From Bacillus vallismortis (GTDB lineage Bacteria > Bacillota > Bacilli > Bacillales > Bacillaceae), in assembly GCF_004116955.1 (NCBI RefSeq), contig NZ_CP026362.1, positions 660,501 through 724,500 of the forward strand: a stretch of 64,000 nt of DNA, given 5' to 3'. Every line of letters begins with the position of its first letter. Position 1 is the first letter of the stretch. The translations under genes were made by a program, and so were the position numbers. This document shows, one piece after another, positions 1-11,652 of the stretch. Under the pieces are notes generated by a model. It was not told the origin of the DNA, searched no databases, and was given only the letters and a program-made list of their open reading frames with translations.

Positions 1-33
1 TACCGGCTTCAAAAGTAGAAAGGGGGAATTCAC

Positions 34-1719
34 TTGGCTTACACTATAGGGGTTGATTTTGGAACTTTATCAGGAAGAGCGGTGCTCGTTCATGTCGAAA
101 CAGGGGAGGAACTGGCGGCTGCTGTAAAAGAATACAGACATGCTGTCATTGATACCGTTCTTCCAAAAACGGGCCATAAGCTGCCGCGGGACTGGGCGCT
201 TCAAGATCCGGCTGATTATCTGGAAGTCTTGGAAACGACCATTCCGGCTTTACTCGAACAGACGGGTGTTGAACCGAAAGACATCATCGGGATCGGAATT
301 GATTTTACGGCATGTACGATCCTGCCGGTTGACCGTACAGGGCAGCCGTTATGCATGCTGCCGGAATATGAAGAGGAGCCGCACAGCTATGTGAAGCTTT
401 GGAAGCACCATGCGGCCCAAAAACACGCTGATCGGCTGAATCAAATTGCTGAAGAAGAAGGAGAGGCTTTTTTACAGCGGTACGGAGGGAAGATTTCATC
501 AGAATGGATGATTCCTAAGGTCATGCAGATTGCGGAAGAAGCGCCGCACATTTATGAAGCGGCTGACCGGATCATCGAGGCTGCAGACTGGATCGTGTAC
601 CAGCTGTGCGGCTCGCTCAAACGAAGTAATTGTACAGCAGGATATAAAGCGATTTGGAGTGAAAAAGCGGGATATCCGTCAGATGAATTCTTTGGCAAAT
701 TAAATCCTTTAATGAAAACGATTACAAATGACAAATTAGCGGGTTCTATTCATTCAGTAGGGGAAAGAGCCGGAGGACTGACTGAAAAAATGGCTCAGCT
801 GACAGGCCTTCTTCCAGGGACAGCTGTCGCGGTTGGAAATGTGGACGCTCATGTTTCCGTACCAGCGGTCGGCATTACAGAGCCAGGGAAAATGCTGATG
901 ATTATGGGAACCTCAACGTGCCATGTGCTTCTAGGCGAAGACGTACATATCGTGCCCGGTATGTGCGGTGTCGTGGACAACGGAATTCTTCCGGGCTACG
1001 CGGGATATGAAGCAGGGCAGTCCTGTGTCGGCGATCATTTTGACTGGTTTGTAAAAACATGTGTCCCGCAAGCGTATCGAGAGGAAGCAGAGGAAAAAAA
1101 CATTGGCATTCATGAGCTGCTGAGTGAGAAAGCAAACCTTCAAGCACCGGGTGAAAGCGGCCTGCTTGCTTTAGATTGGTGGAATGGAAACCGTTCAACT
1201 CTTGTTGATGCTGATTTAACTGGAATGCTGCTTGGCATGACGCTGCTAACGAAGCCTGAAGAGATTTATAGAGCGTTAGTTGAAGCGACAGCTTACGGAA
1301 CGCGGATGATTATCGAAACGTTCAAAGAAAGCGGGGTTCCGATTGAGGAGCTATACGCAGCCGGCGGAATTGCTGAGAAAAACCCGTTTGTCATGCAGAT
1401 TTATGCGGATGTGACAAACATGGACATTAAAATTTCCGGTTCTCCGCAAGCCCCTGCCTTAGGATCTGCCATTTTCGGCGCGCTTGCGGCAGGTAAAGAA
1501 AACGGCGGATACGATGACATCAAAGAGGCAGCGGCGCACATGGGGAAAATGAAAGATATATCTTATACGCCAAACGCCGAAAACGCCGCAGTGTATGAAA
1601 AATTGTACGCTGAATATAAAGAGCTGGTTCACTACTTCGGAAAAGAAAACCATGTCATGAAGCGTCTGAAAACAATCAAAAATCTTCAATTTTCATCTGC
1701 CGCCAAAAAGAATTCATGA
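34..1719 (+). CDS. araB: Ribulokinase
   Basis: AraB phosphorylates L-ribulose to L-ribulose 5-phosphate in the cytoplasm, the second step of arabinose catabolism after AraA. The protein is 561 residues, as expected for the family, with the FGGY-kinase N-terminal motif DFGTLSGR near residue 8 and the C-terminal nucleotide-domain motif [10 protein letters not shown] near residue 450. The start is TTG at 34, seven bases after an AGGGGG ribosome site. araD follows after 13 bp, so both are in the arabinose operon; araA should lie just upstream of the window. A CcpA site lies inside this gene. Confidence 0.97.
   Translation: MAYTIGVDFGTLSGRAVLVHVETGEELAAAVKEYRHAVIDTVLPKTGHKLPRDWALQDPADYLEVLETTIPALLEQTGVEPKDIIGIGIDFTACTILPVDRTGQPLCMLPEYEEEPHSYVKLWKHHAAQKHADRLNQIAEEEGEAFLQRYGGKISSEWMIPKVMQIAEEAPHIYEAADRIIEAADWIVYQLCGSLKRSNCTAGYKAIWSEKAGYPSDEFFGKLNPLMKTITNDKLAGSIHSVGERAGGLTEKMAQLTGLLPGTAVAVGNVDAHVSVPAVGITEPGKMLMIMGTSTCHVLLGEDVHIVPGMCGVVDNGILPGYAGYEAGQSCVGDHFDWFVKTCVPQAYREEAEEKNIGIHELLSEKANLQAPGESGLLALDWWNGNRSTLVDADLTGMLLGMTLLTKPEEIYRALVEATAYGTRMIIETFKESGVPIEELYAAGGIAEKNPFVMQIYADVTNMDIKISGSPQAPALGSAIFGALAAGKENGGYDDIKEAAAHMGKMKDISYTPNAENAAVYEKLYAEYKELVHYFGKENHVMKRLKTIKNLQFSSAAKKNS
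713..726 (+). promoter_or_regulatory. Catabolite-responsive element inside araB
   Basis: TGAAAACGATTACA matches the CcpA consensus TGWAARCGYTWNCW with one mismatch. A cre within araB, far downstream of the araA promoter, is established for the B. subtilis arabinose operon and acts as an elongation roadblock; the position here agrees. Recognised by motif and known context only. Confidence 0.75.
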
Positions 1720-1732
1720 AGGGTGATGGAGC

Positions 1733-2422
1733 ATGCTTGAAACATTAAAAAAAGAAGTGCTGGCTGCCAACCTGAAGCTTCAAGAGCATCAGCTGGTAAC
1801 CTTTACGTGGGGAAATGTCAGCGGCATTGACCGTGAGAAAGAAAGAATTGTCATCAAACCAAGCGGAGTGGAATACAGCGACCTGACAGCTGATGACTTG
1901 GTTGTTTTGAACCTTGAAGGAGAGGTCGTCGAAGGCTCGCTCAAGCCTTCTTCAGATACACCTACTCATGTTTATTTGTATAAAGCCTTTCCGAACATCG
2001 GGGGAATTGTCCATACCCATTCTCAATGGGCGACAAGCTGGGCGCAATCGGGCAGAGACATACCGCCTTTAGGCACGACCCATGCTGATTATTTTGACAG
2101 CGCGATTCCGTGTACAAGAGAAATGTACGATGAAGAAATCATTCATGACTACGAACTGAATACAGGAAAAGTCATAGCTGAAACCTTTCAGCACCATAAC
2201 TACGAACAAGTTCCGGGTGTACTCGTGAATAATCACGGCCCGTTCTGCTGGGGCACGGACGCCTTAAATGCCATTCATAACGCAGTTGTATTAGAAACGG
2301 TTGCGGAAATGGCCTATCACTCCGTTATGCTGAACAAGGATGTAAACCCAATCAATACAGTCCTTCATGAAAAGCATTTTTATCGAAAACACGGAGCAAA
2401 TGCGTATTATGGCCAGTCATGA
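1733..2422 (+). CDS. araD: L-ribulose-5-phosphate 4-epimerase
   Basis: AraD converts L-ribulose 5-phosphate to D-xylulose 5-phosphate, delivering arabinose carbon to the pentose phosphate pathway. It is a 229-residue class II aldolase-fold enzyme. Probable zinc ligands are visible at H94 and H96 (motif HTHSQW) and H168 (NNHGPF). An ATG at 1733 follows the ribosome site GGGTGATGG. The 3' end overlaps the start of araL, so the two are probably translationally linked. Confidence 0.96.
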   Translation: MLETLKKEVLAANLKLQEHQLVTFTWGNVSGIDREKERIVIKPSGVEYSDLTADDLVVLNLEGEVVEGSLKPSSDTPTHVYLYKAFPNIGGIVHTHSQWATSWAQSGRDIPPLGTTHADYFDSAIPCTREMYDEEIIHDYELNTGKVIAETFQHHNYEQVPGVLVNNHGPFCWGTDALNAIHNAVVLETVAEMAYHSVMLNKDVNPINTVLHEKHFYRKHGANAYYGQS

Positions 2423-3218
2423 TCCCGTTGCGTCACCGGCCGGCATTTTGATTGACTTGGATGGTACTGTATTCAGAGGAAATGAGTTGATTGAAGGGGC
2501 AAGAGAAGCGATTAGTACGCTTCGGGGAATGGGGAAGAAAATCGTCTTTCTGAGCAACCGTGGAAATATCTCCCGTGCCATGTGCAGAAAAAAACTTCTC
2601 GGCGCGGGGATTGAAGCGGACATAAGCGATATTGTTCTGTCGTCAAGTGTCACAGCGGCTTTTCTGAAAAAACATTATCGTTTTTCAAAGGTGTGGGTGC
2701 TTGGAGAACAAGGTTTGGTAGACGAGATGAGTCTGGCCGGTGTACAGCACGCGAACGAGCCAAAGGAAGCGGATTGGCTGGTGATCTCCCTTCATGAAAC
2801 GCTCACGTACGAAGATTTAAACCATGCCTTTCAAGCTGCCGCCGCCGGCGCTCGTATCATGGCTACGAACAAAGACCGCTCTTTTCCGGGCGAAGACGGC
2901 AATGCCATCGATGTGGCCGGGATGATCGGGGCGATAGAGGCTTCTGCTCAAGCGAAAACAGAGCTAGTTGTCGGAAAACCGTCGTGGCTGATGGCGGAGG
3001 CTGCCTGCACAGCAATGGGGCTGTCCGCGCATGAATGCATGATTATCGGAGACAGCCTTGAATCTGACATTGCGATGGGAAAGCTTTATGGCATGAAAAG
3101 CGCCTTAGTGCTTACTGGTTCTGCGAAACCGGGTGAACAGCGTTTGTACACGCCGGATTATGTGCTGGAATCCATTATGGATATAACCAAATTGGCTGAG
3201 GAGGGGATTCTGTTATGA
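2403..3218 (+). CDS. araL: HAD-family sugar phosphatase AraL
   Basis: AraL is a promiscuous haloacid-dehalogenase phosphatase of the NagD type, thought to drain sugar phosphates made during arabinose use. Motif I (DLDGTV) is at about residues 19-24, the motif III lysine is in VVGKPS and the acidic motif IV is in IGDSLESD. The start used is ATG 2403, inside the end of araD, after a short GGAG. An in-frame ATG at 2367 is also possible, and so is 2412. The overlap fits published translational control of araL, but I cannot confirm the start. The stop overlaps the araM start by four bases (ATGA). Confidence 0.9.
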   Translation, partial: RIMASHDPVASPAGILIDLDGTVFRGNELIEGAREAISTLRGMGKKIVFLSNRGNISRAMCRKKLLGAGIEADISDIVLSSSVTAAFLKKHYRFSKVWVLGEQGLVDEMSLAGVQHANEPKEADWLVISLHETLTYEDLNHAFQAAAAGARIMATNKDRSFPGEDGNAIDVAGMIGAIEASAQAKTELVVGKPSWLMAEAACTAMGLSAHECMIIGDSLESDIAMGKLYGMKSALVLTGSAKPGEQRLYTPDYVLESIMDITKLAEEGILL

Positions 3219-4399
3219 ATCGTATCGCAGCTGACGTTGAGCAAGCTTTTGAACTCGCCGGAGAAAAGACACTTCCTATAGAAGTTGAAGAAATTGTTAT
3301 CGGCAAACAAGCAGCTGATTCGCTATTGGATTATGTAAAAAGAAAAAACAACAAACAGATTGTCCTTGTCTGCGACTCGAATACACATCGCATTGCGGGA
3401 ACCGATTTGGAAAACCGCTTGCATCAAGAAGGGTTTCAGGCGGAGTGCCTGATCATTCCGGAAAATGAAGCCGGAGATGTGACAGCTGATGAACGCTCGC
3501 TCATTCATGCGCAGATCCATACGAAAAAAACAACGGATCTCATGATCGCGGTCGGTTCGGGCACGATTCATGATATCGTCCGCTTTGCAGCGTTTCAGAG
3601 GGATTTGCCGTTTATATCCTATCCGACTGCTCCATCTGTAGATGGATTTACGTCAGCAGGGGCGCCGCTTATTTTATACGGGACGAAAACAACCATCCAA
3701 ACGAAGGCCCCGTCTGCGCTGTTCGCTGATCTGGATCTATTAAAAGCGGCACCCCGGACAATGGTGGCGGCTGGATTTGGCGACATGCTCGGGAAAATCA
3801 CGTCTTTAGCTGATTGGGAAATATCCCGCCACCTTGCCGGCGAGCCTTATTCTCCAACGGGGGCTAAGATCGTTCAGGAGGCGCTGGAAGCCTGTATCGC
3901 ACATACAGAAGACATTGCGATGAAAACGGAAACAGGCATACAGGTTTTAATGGAATCTTTAATTGTATCGGGTCTTGTCATGCTGGCTTTAGATCATTCC
4001 CGCCCGGCATCTGGCGGAGAGCATCACATTTCCCATTGGATTGAGATGGAATTAATGAAGAAAAACCGGCCTCAGATTCTTCACGGGGCAAAGGTGGGCT
4101 GTGCCGCTGTGTTATTAACTGACACATACAGAAAGCTCGCTCAGGATGACGGGCTGAACGAATTTTCTCCGCGCCGGCGGCATGCGATTCAAACAGCTTA
4201 TGAAACGCTTCCCAAAGGAGAAGTGCTCGCCGGTTGGCTGAGATCAGCCGGAGGCCCTGCGTTTTTTGACGAAATAGGTGTCGGGCAGGATTCCGTCAAA
4301 AATGCCTTCAGAAACGCTCACACCTTAAGAGACCGCTGCACCGGATTAAGAATCATTAATGAAAACAAAACGCTGATCAATCATGGTCTATATGAATAG
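3215..4399 (+). CDS. araM: Glycerol-1-phosphate dehydrogenase AraM (EgsA)
   Basis: AraM is a 394-residue member of the iron-containing alcohol dehydrogenase / glycerol-1-phosphate dehydrogenase superfamily. The B. subtilis enzyme is known to reduce dihydroxyacetone phosphate to glycerol 1-phosphate with Ni2+, feeding heptaprenylglyceryl phosphate synthesis. The dinucleotide-binding stretch AVGSGTIHD (about residue 110) and histidine-rich metal segments (GGEHHISH, LHGAKVG) are visible. It lies within the arabinose operon with an ATGA overlap to araL, although its biochemical role is not in arabinose breakdown. Confidence 0.94.
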   Translation: MNRIAADVEQAFELAGEKTLPIEVEEIVIGKQAADSLLDYVKRKNNKQIVLVCDSNTHRIAGTDLENRLHQEGFQAECLIIPENEAGDVTADERSLIHAQIHTKKTTDLMIAVGSGTIHDIVRFAAFQRDLPFISYPTAPSVDGFTSAGAPLILYGTKTTIQTKAPSALFADLDLLKAAPRTMVAAGFGDMLGKITSLADWEISRHLAGEPYSPTGAKIVQEALEACIAHTEDIAMKTETGIQVLMESLIVSGLVMLALDHSRPASGGEHHISHWIEMELMKKNRPQILHGAKVGCAAVLLTDTYRKLAQDDGLNEFSPRRRHAIQTAYETLPKGEVLAGWLRSAGGPAFFDEIGVGQDSVKNAFRNAHTLRDRCTGLRIINENKTLINHGLYE

Positions 4400-4429
4400 C
4401 CTGCACCTCGAATGGAAGGGGTAACGCAA

Positions 4430-5731
4430 ATGAAAAAAATGACTGCCTGTTTTTTTGTGCTCATGATGCTGCTGACATTATTCATTGCTGGGTGTTCGGC
4501 AGAACGATCATCCGGGAAATCGGGTGAAACCGAGCTGACCTTTTGGACATTTAACGGACTTCATGAGCAGTTTTATGTAGAAATGATGAAGGAATGGAAC
4601 AAAAAATATCCTGACCGCAAAATTAAACTGAATACGGTTGTTTATCCATATGGACAAATGCACGATAACTTGTCTATCTCCTTAATTGCGGGAGAAGGTG
4701 TCCCTGATATTGCCGATGTCGAATTGGCCCGTTTTTCAAACTTTTTGAAGGGCTCTGACATACCGCTTGCGGATTTGACTCCGCTGATTGAAAAGGACCG
4801 CGATAAATTCGTTGAGGCGCGGCTTACCTTGTACAGCAAAAACGGCAAGCTGTACGGGCTGGACACGCATGTAGGAACGACAGTTATGTTTTATAACATG
4901 GATGTGATGAAAAAAGCCGGTGTCAATCCTGATGATATCAAAACATGGGATGATTACCATAAAGCCGGGCAGAAAGTGCGCAAAGTGACCGGAAAGCCGA
5001 TGGGAACGGTGGAAACCAATGATTCCACAACGTTCTTATCCATGATTTCTCAGCAAAACTCAGGTTATTTTGATAAAAACGGCAAGCTGATCCTCAATAA
5101 TGACACCAATGTAAAAACAATTCAATTTTTAAAGGACATGATTAATGATAAAACGATGATTGCCGCACCAGGCGGCGGGCATCACAGTGAAGAATATTAC
5201 GGCTTTATGAACCAAGGCGGAGCAGCGTCTGTTCTGATGCCGATTTGGTATATGGGAAGATTTTTAGATTATATGCCTGATTTAAAAGGAAAGATTGCCA
5301 TCCGGCCGCTTCCGGCTTGGGAAGAGGGGGGCGACCGTTCGGCAGGTTTGGGCGGTACGGCAACTGTTGTTCCGAAGCAATCCAAGCATGTTGAGTTAGC
5401 AAAAGAGTTTTTGGCCTTTGCGAAGGGCTCTAAAGAAGGAAACAAAAAGCTTTGGAGCGTACTCGGGTTTGACCCGCTTCGCTGGGATGTCTGGAGCTCT
5501 CAGGAATTGAAGGAGAAAAACAAATACACAGATTACTTCCAAAACGGAACAGGCATTTTTACTATGCTGCTCGATATCAAGGATGAAATCAATCCAATTT
5601 ATTTACATGAGGATTTTGCCAAGGCTTCAGACCTTGTCAACAGAAGCGTATTGTTCGACGCACTTAAATCTCAGCAAAAAACGCCTAAGCAAGCCTTGGA
5701 CAGAGCGGCAGGTGAACTGAAAAAGAAATAG
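4430..5731 (+). CDS. araN: Arabino-oligosaccharide-binding lipoprotein
   Basis: AraN is the extracellular solute-binding protein of the AraNPQ ABC importer for alpha-1,5-arabino-oligosaccharides. The mature 433-residue form starts at ATG 4430, eight bases after GGAAGGGG; a longer in-frame start at 4412 has no ribosome site. The N-terminus is a lipoprotein signal with lipobox FIAGC, so Cys22 should be lipidated. The rest reads as a type 1 extracellular solute-binding protein. No ATPase gene is present; in B. subtilis the shared ATPase MsmX, encoded elsewhere, energises the system. Confidence 0.95.
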   Translation: MKKMTACFFVLMMLLTLFIAGCSAERSSGKSGETELTFWTFNGLHEQFYVEMMKEWNKKYPDRKIKLNTVVYPYGQMHDNLSISLIAGEGVPDIADVELARFSNFLKGSDIPLADLTPLIEKDRDKFVEARLTLYSKNGKLYGLDTHVGTTVMFYNMDVMKKAGVNPDDIKTWDDYHKAGQKVRKVTGKPMGTVETNDSTTFLSMISQQNSGYFDKNGKLILNNDTNVKTIQFLKDMINDKTMIAAPGGGHHSEEYYGFMNQGGAASVLMPIWYMGRFLDYMPDLKGKIAIRPLPAWEEGGDRSAGLGGTATVVPKQSKHVELAKEFLAFAKGSKEGNKKLWSVLGFDPLRWDVWSSQELKEKNKYTDYFQNGTGIFTMLLDIKDEINPIYLHEDFAKASDLVNRSVLFDALKSQQKTPKQALDRAAGELKKK

Positions 5732-5766
5732 AATCCCATTCAAAAAGTGAAAGCGGGGAGGTTCTC

Positions 5767-6708
5767 ATGAAACCTGTGAAAACGGGAACGGTTCATCCCG
5801 TTCCCTCAGCTGCAAAACAATCAGGCTGGCGAGATCTATTTTATTCGAAAAAAGCGGCGCCCTATCTGTTTACAGCGCCATTCATTTTATCTTTTCTCGT
5901 ATTTTTTTTATACCCCATCATTAGCGTCTTCATCATGAGCTTTCAAAGAATATTGCCGGGAGAGGTGACGTTTGTCGGATTGTCCAATTACACTGCGCTA
6001 AACAATCCGACGTTCTATACCGCCCTTTGGAATACATTGGAATACACCTTTTGGACACTGATTGTGCTGATTCCAGTCCCATTGCTGCTGGCCATATTCC
6101 TGAATTCAAAGCTGGTCAAATTCAGAAATATATTCAAATCTGCGCTATTCATTCCGGCTTTGACTTCTACCATTGTGGCGGGGATCATATTTCGGCTGAT
6201 CTTCGGAGAAATGGAAACGTCGCTGGCCAATTCCATCTTACTTAAACTCGGCTTTTCACCTCAGAACTGGATGAACAATGAACACACCGGCATGTTTTTA
6301 ATGGTGCTGCTTGCTTCGTGGAGATGGATGGGAATCAACATCCTTTACTTTATGGCCGGTTTGCAAAATGTGCCGAAAGAGCTGTACGAAGCCGCCGATA
6401 TTGACGGCGCGAATACGATGAAAAAATTCCGGCACATTACGCTGCCATTTCTCAAGCCTGTATCGGTTTATGTGCTCACCATCAGCATCATCGGCGGATT
6501 CAGGATGTTTGAGGAAAGCTACGTCCTTTGGCAAAATAATTCCCCGGGTAATATCGGCTTGACGCTTGTCGGATATTTGTACCAGCAGGGGCTTGCCTAC
6601 AACGAAATGGGATACGGAGCGGCCATCGGCATTGTGCTTTTGATTGTGATACTTGTTGTCAGCCTGATTTCGTTAAAGCTGTCAGGCTCGTTTAAGGGGG
6701 AGGGATAA
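5767..6708 (+). CDS. araP: Arabino-oligosaccharide ABC transporter permease AraP
   Basis: AraP is one of the two membrane permeases of the AraNPQ importer (MalF-like). The 313-residue chain has about six hydrophobic segments, beginning with FTAPFILSFLVFFLYPI near residue 37. The cytoplasmic EAA loop EAADIDGANTMKKF, which contacts the ATPase, is near residue 214. A GGGGAGG ribosome site precedes ATG 5767. The stop is directly followed by araQ with no gap, in keeping with an equimolar heterodimer. Confidence 0.95.
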   Translation: MKPVKTGTVHPVPSAAKQSGWRDLFYSKKAAPYLFTAPFILSFLVFFLYPIISVFIMSFQRILPGEVTFVGLSNYTALNNPTFYTALWNTLEYTFWTLIVLIPVPLLLAIFLNSKLVKFRNIFKSALFIPALTSTIVAGIIFRLIFGEMETSLANSILLKLGFSPQNWMNNEHTGMFLMVLLASWRWMGINILYFMAGLQNVPKELYEAADIDGANTMKKFRHITLPFLKPVSVYVLTISIIGGFRMFEESYVLWQNNSPGNIGLTLVGYLYQQGLAYNEMGYGAAIGIVLLIVILVVSLISLKLSGSFKGEG

Positions 6709-7554
6709 ATGTTGCGGCACAGTCCTCAGTACAGCGTTTACAAAATCGCGCTTACCCTGTTTTTTATCATGCTGAGCCTATTGTATATTTTTCCGATTTT
6801 CTGTTTGCTTTTAGGATCATTAAAGCCGTCATCTGAGCTTTTGCGTATAGGGCTGAATGTTGATATTGATCCAAAAGTGATGAGTTTAGATAACTACACA
6901 TTTCTGTTTAATGGCGGCAGTATTTATTTCAAATGGTTTTTTAACAGTCTTGTGCTTGGGATTTTCACGACCGTGCTCACTCTGTTTTTTTCTTCGATGA
7001 TTGGGTATGGGCTTGCGGTTTACGAATTTAAGGGCAGAAATATCATCTTTGTTCTTGTGCTGATTATTATGATGGTCCCGCTTGAAGTAATGATGCTTCC
7101 GTTGTTTAAGCTGACCGTCGGATTGAACTTGATCGATTCGTATACGGGTGTCATCCTGCCATTCATCGTTTCGCCGGTAGCTGTTTTCTTTTTCAGGCAG
7201 TATGCCCTCGGTCTTCCAAAAGATTTGCTGGACTCTGCAAGGATGGACGGCTGTACGGAATTCGGCATCTTTTTCCGGATTATGGCGCCGCTGATGAAAC
7301 CGGCTTTCGGCGCAATGATTATCCTCCAGTCCTTAAACAGCTGGAACAACTTCTTGTGGCCGTTGATTGTGCTTCGTTCGAAAGAAATGTTTACGCTTCC
7401 AATTGGGCTGTCCAGCTTGTTGAGCCCTTACGGCAACAACTATGACATGCTGATATCCGGCTCAGTATTTGCGATTTTGCCGGTAATTATCATTTTCTTG
7501 TTTTTCCAAAAGTACTTTATTTCCGGCCTGACAGTAGGCGGAGTCAAAGGTTAA
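6709..7554 (+). CDS. araQ: Arabino-oligosaccharide ABC transporter permease AraQ
   Basis: AraQ is the second permease (MalG-like) of the AraNPQ importer, 281 residues with six predicted membrane spans. The EAA-type loop LDSARMDGCTEFGIFF is near residue 175. ATG 6709 directly abuts the araP stop, with the ribosome site GGGGGAGG inside the end of araP. In B. subtilis this permease pair also supports uptake of other oligosaccharides. Confidence 0.95.
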   Translation: MLRHSPQYSVYKIALTLFFIMLSLLYIFPIFCLLLGSLKPSSELLRIGLNVDIDPKVMSLDNYTFLFNGGSIYFKWFFNSLVLGIFTTVLTLFFSSMIGYGLAVYEFKGRNIIFVLVLIIMMVPLEVMMLPLFKLTVGLNLIDSYTGVILPFIVSPVAVFFFRQYALGLPKDLLDSARMDGCTEFGIFFRIMAPLMKPAFGAMIILQSLNSWNNFLWPLIVLRSKEMFTLPIGLSSLLSPYGNNYDMLISGSVFAILPVIIIFLFFQKYFISGLTVGGVKG

Positions 7555-9075
<1,521 letters not shown>

Positions 9076-9083
9076 AGCGAAAC

Positions 9084-9118
9084 AAAACCGGAGAGCTCTC
9101 TCCGGTTTTTCTTTTTTT
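9084..9118 (+). terminator. Arabinose operon terminator
   Basis: A nearly perfect inverted repeat (AAAACCGGAGAG against CTCTCCGGTTTT) followed by a T-rich tract lies just after abfA. Confidence 0.9.
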
Positions 9119-9146
9119 CTCGGTAGATATGATTCAGTACCTTGTA

Positions 9147-9293
9147 ATGTTCAAAGGTGAGACGTCAGTCAACCTAGATCAAATTATGTATCAAGAATAA
9201 TCAGAGAAGCGTATTGCAGGATATATAGGTGATAGCGGAACCTCTAATCGTTTAAACATTTGCACAACCTCTGGAGACATTGAACTAAACTAA
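9147..9293 (+). pseudogene. Vestige resembling a DUF4097-type C-terminus
   Basis: In the 330-bp gap between abfA and cstA, one frame reads as protein for 49 codons with a single in-frame TAA at about codon 18. The tail, ending RLNICTTSGDIELN, resembles the repeated beta-strand motif (TTSGDI-L) of DUF4097 adhesin-like proteins. There is no ribosome site at the ATG and the piece is far too short for the family. A terminator hairpin follows directly. I read it as the eroded 3' end of a lost gene; the family assignment is from motif memory. Confidence 0.4.
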
Positions 9294-9301
9294 CTGCGCC
9301 G

Positions 9302-9328
9302 AGCCGGCCAATTCCAGCCGGCTTTTTT
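9302..9328 (+). terminator. Terminator after the vestigial ORF
   Basis: AGCCGGC and GCCGGCT form a stem with an 8-base loop, followed by six T. It directly follows the stop of the DUF4097-like remnant, supporting the idea that a gene once ended here. Confidence 0.75.
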
Positions 9329-9404
9329 GTATAGGAAAAAATGACCGCTTTTCAATATGAAATTATGATATATTTATGAAAAACAGCAAAGGGGTTGGGA
9401 GATA

Positions 9405-11201
9405 ATGAATGCGGTTACAATTGTGATAGCGTCAATGTGCGTTTTGGCTATTGCCTATCGCTTATACGGAACATTTATGATGGTGAAGGTTCTCAAAGTG
9501 AATGATGACAAGCCGACGCCTGCTCACGCGCTTGAGGATGGAAAAGATTATGTGCCTACAAACAAATGGGTCTCGTTCGGCCACCATTTTGCGGCGATCG
9601 CAGCGGCCGGGCCGCTGGTCGGACCCATTCTGGCGGCCCAGTTCGGCTATTTGCCGGGGTTATTATGGCTGTTAATTGGGGCGGTAATAGGGGGAGCCGT
9701 CCATGATCTTGTTGTGTTGTTTGCATCGATGCGCAAAAGTGGAAAATCGCTATCAGAAGTGGCGAAGGATGAGCTCGGTCCTGTTGCCGGCTTTTGCACG
9801 GGACTTTCCATGCTGTTTATTATCACGATTACGATGGCGGGGCTGTCGATGGTTGTGCTGCACGCGCTAGAACGCAATCCGTGGGGAACATTTGCGGTTG
9901 GGATTACGATTCCGATCGCGATGGCCGTAGGCTTATTTTATAAGAAAACGGTAAATTTAAAGCTCGCATCAACGATCGGTTTCCTCTTTTTAATGGCAGG
10001 AGTCTTTATCGGCCCATGGGTGCAGACTACCGCGCTCGGTGACTTTTTAACACTAGATACGAAAACGCTTGCAATCGCACTTCCTGTTTATGCGTTTTTT
10101 GCAGCGGCGCTTCCCGTTTGGCTGCTTCTCGCACCGCGTGATTATTTAAGCAGCTTTATGAAAATCGGTGTTTTTATCGCTTTGATTGCCGGTGTATTTG
10201 TTGTCAATCCGTCCATCCCGTTTCCTGCGTTTACGGAATTCGTAAAAGGGGGCGGGCCGGTGTTGGCAGGACCCGTCTGGCCGTTCATTTCAATCACAAT
10301 CGCCTGCGGTGCGATCTCGGGATTTCATGCCTTTGTCGGTTCTGGTACAACGCCGAAAATGCTGAATAAATGGAGTGATATGAAGCCGGTTGCGTTTGGT
10401 GCAATGCTTGTCGAGTGTCTTGTGGGCATTATGGCGCTGATTGCAGCGACCGCCTTGCAGCCTGCTGATTATTTTGCGATTAACAGCACGCCTGAGGTTT
10501 TTCGTACGCTCGGCATGAATGTCGTCCATTTGCCTGAATTGAGCAGGGAAATCGGTTTGGACTTAGAAGGAAGAACAGGGGGGGCCGTTACGCTTGCGGT
10601 GGGAATGACTTATATTTTTACGGGAATGCCGTTTTTCAGCCATTTGGCCTCATACTTTTTCCAATTTGTCATTATGTTTGAAGCTGTATTTATTTTAACC
10701 GCGATTGACGCCGGCACACGTGTCGCCCGTTACTTGATTCAGGATTTCTTCGGAGAGGTGTATAAACCGCTGAAGAAAACAGACTGGATTCCGGGATCTG
10801 TATTTGCCAGCGCGCTTGCCTGCCTGATGTGGGGCTATCTGCTGTATTCGGGGGATATCGGTTCCATTTGGGCGCTGTTTGGCGTGTCCAACCAGCTGAT
10901 GGCTTCGGTGGGGCTGATCATCGGAGCCACCATCGTACTGAAAATCGCCGATAAACGCCGTTACATTCTGACCTGCCTTATCCCGCTTGCCTATTTATAT
11001 GTCACTGTCAATTATGCAGGCTATTGGATGGTGCGCAATGTGTATCTCAATCCTGAAGCGGCAGGCTATAGTGTATTGAATGGCGTATTATCGATCATTA
11101 TGCTGCTGTTAGGCTTCATCATTATCGTGGCGGCTGTGAAAAAATGGGCGCAGATGTGGAGAGATCCGAGCTTAAGGATGGAAGCTTCTATCCCGGGATA
11201 A
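9405..11201 (+). CDS. cstA: CstA-family peptide/pyruvate transporter
   Basis: A polytopic membrane protein of 598 residues in the carbon starvation CstA family. E. coli homologues import pyruvate or peptides under starvation; the substrate here is an inference. Many hydrophobic segments are visible, with conserved stretches FGHHFAAIAAAGPLVGPI near residue 58 and a central GFHAFVGSGTTPKML. The ATG at 9405 follows a GGGG/GGGAG ribosome region. It appears monocistronic or cotranscribed with the following VOC gene (33 bp gap). Confidence 0.93.
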   Translation: MNAVTIVIASMCVLAIAYRLYGTFMMVKVLKVNDDKPTPAHALEDGKDYVPTNKWVSFGHHFAAIAAAGPLVGPILAAQFGYLPGLLWLLIGAVIGGAVHDLVVLFASMRKSGKSLSEVAKDELGPVAGFCTGLSMLFIITITMAGLSMVVLHALERNPWGTFAVGITIPIAMAVGLFYKKTVNLKLASTIGFLFLMAGVFIGPWVQTTALGDFLTLDTKTLAIALPVYAFFAAALPVWLLLAPRDYLSSFMKIGVFIALIAGVFVVNPSIPFPAFTEFVKGGGPVLAGPVWPFISITIACGAISGFHAFVGSGTTPKMLNKWSDMKPVAFGAMLVECLVGIMALIAATALQPADYFAINSTPEVFRTLGMNVVHLPELSREIGLDLEGRTGGAVTLAVGMTYIFTGMPFFSHLASYFFQFVIMFEAVFILTAIDAGTRVARYLIQDFFGEVYKPLKKTDWIPGSVFASALACLMWGYLLYSGDIGSIWALFGVSNQLMASVGLIIGATIVLKIADKRRYILTCLIPLAYLYVTVNYAGYWMVRNVYLNPEAAGYSVLNGVLSIIMLLLGFIIIVAAVKKWAQMWRDPSLRMEASIPG

Positions 11202-11234
11202 AAAGGCTAATGAAAATGTTGAGGAGGATGGGGA

Positions 11235-11615
11235 ATGAATCTATCAATGAAATATCTTATTCTTTACGTATCGGACAGTAAGCGGGCCATTCACTTTTAT
11301 CGGGATACTTTAGGACTGCCGATTCGTGCAGAACACGGAACGTATGTTGAATTTGAAACAGGATCTACGATATTGGCGCTTAATACGCGAGAAAGCGCCA
11401 GAGAAATCACGCGGCTAGACATTCCGAATACATCTGCTTCAAACACATTTGAGATCGGATTTGTCACTGAAAACGTAGAAGAGGTTATGAAAAGGGTAAG
11501 AGAACAAGGTGTTACGATTATTGGGGAGCCAAAAGTGAAGCCATGGGGGCAGACGGTCGCCTATATCGCTGACCCGGATGGACATTATATTGAAATTTGC
11601 AGTCCGATGGAATAA
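11235..11615 (+). CDS. ysfE: VOC-superfamily (glyoxalase-like) protein
   Basis: A 126-residue protein with the paired beta-alpha-beta-beta-beta fold of the vicinal oxygen chelate superfamily. It shows [19 protein letters not shown] near residue 10, and the metal-ligand type ending DPDGHYIEI near residue 115. This resembles glyoxalase I/bleomycin resistance proteins; the substrate is unknown. The ribosome site GAGGAGG precedes the ATG. A bidirectional terminator separates it from glcF. Confidence 0.85.
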   Translation: MNLSMKYLILYVSDSKRAIHFYRDTLGLPIRAEHGTYVEFETGSTILALNTRESAREITRLDIPNTSASNTFEIGFVTENVEEVMKRVREQGVTIIGEPKVKPWGQTVAYIADPDGHYIEICSPME

Positions 11616-11620
11616 CGAAC

Positions 11621-11652
11621 AAGCCCAAAACAATGTCTGTTTTGGGCTTTCT
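11621..11652. terminator. Bidirectional terminator between ysfE and glcF
   Basis: A perfect 12-bp stem (AAGCCCAAAACA / TGTTTTGGGCTT) with a 5-base loop, lying between convergent genes. Confidence 0.9.

Noticed and set aside
2367-2402. ATG 2367 as araL start
   Set aside because: It lies deep inside araD without a ribosome site; 2403 gives the expected AraL N-terminus, though this is not certain.
9340-9404. cre-like TTGAAAAGCGGTCA on the minus strand upstream of cstA
   Set aside because: Aligned to the core RCGYT it has too many mismatches to call.
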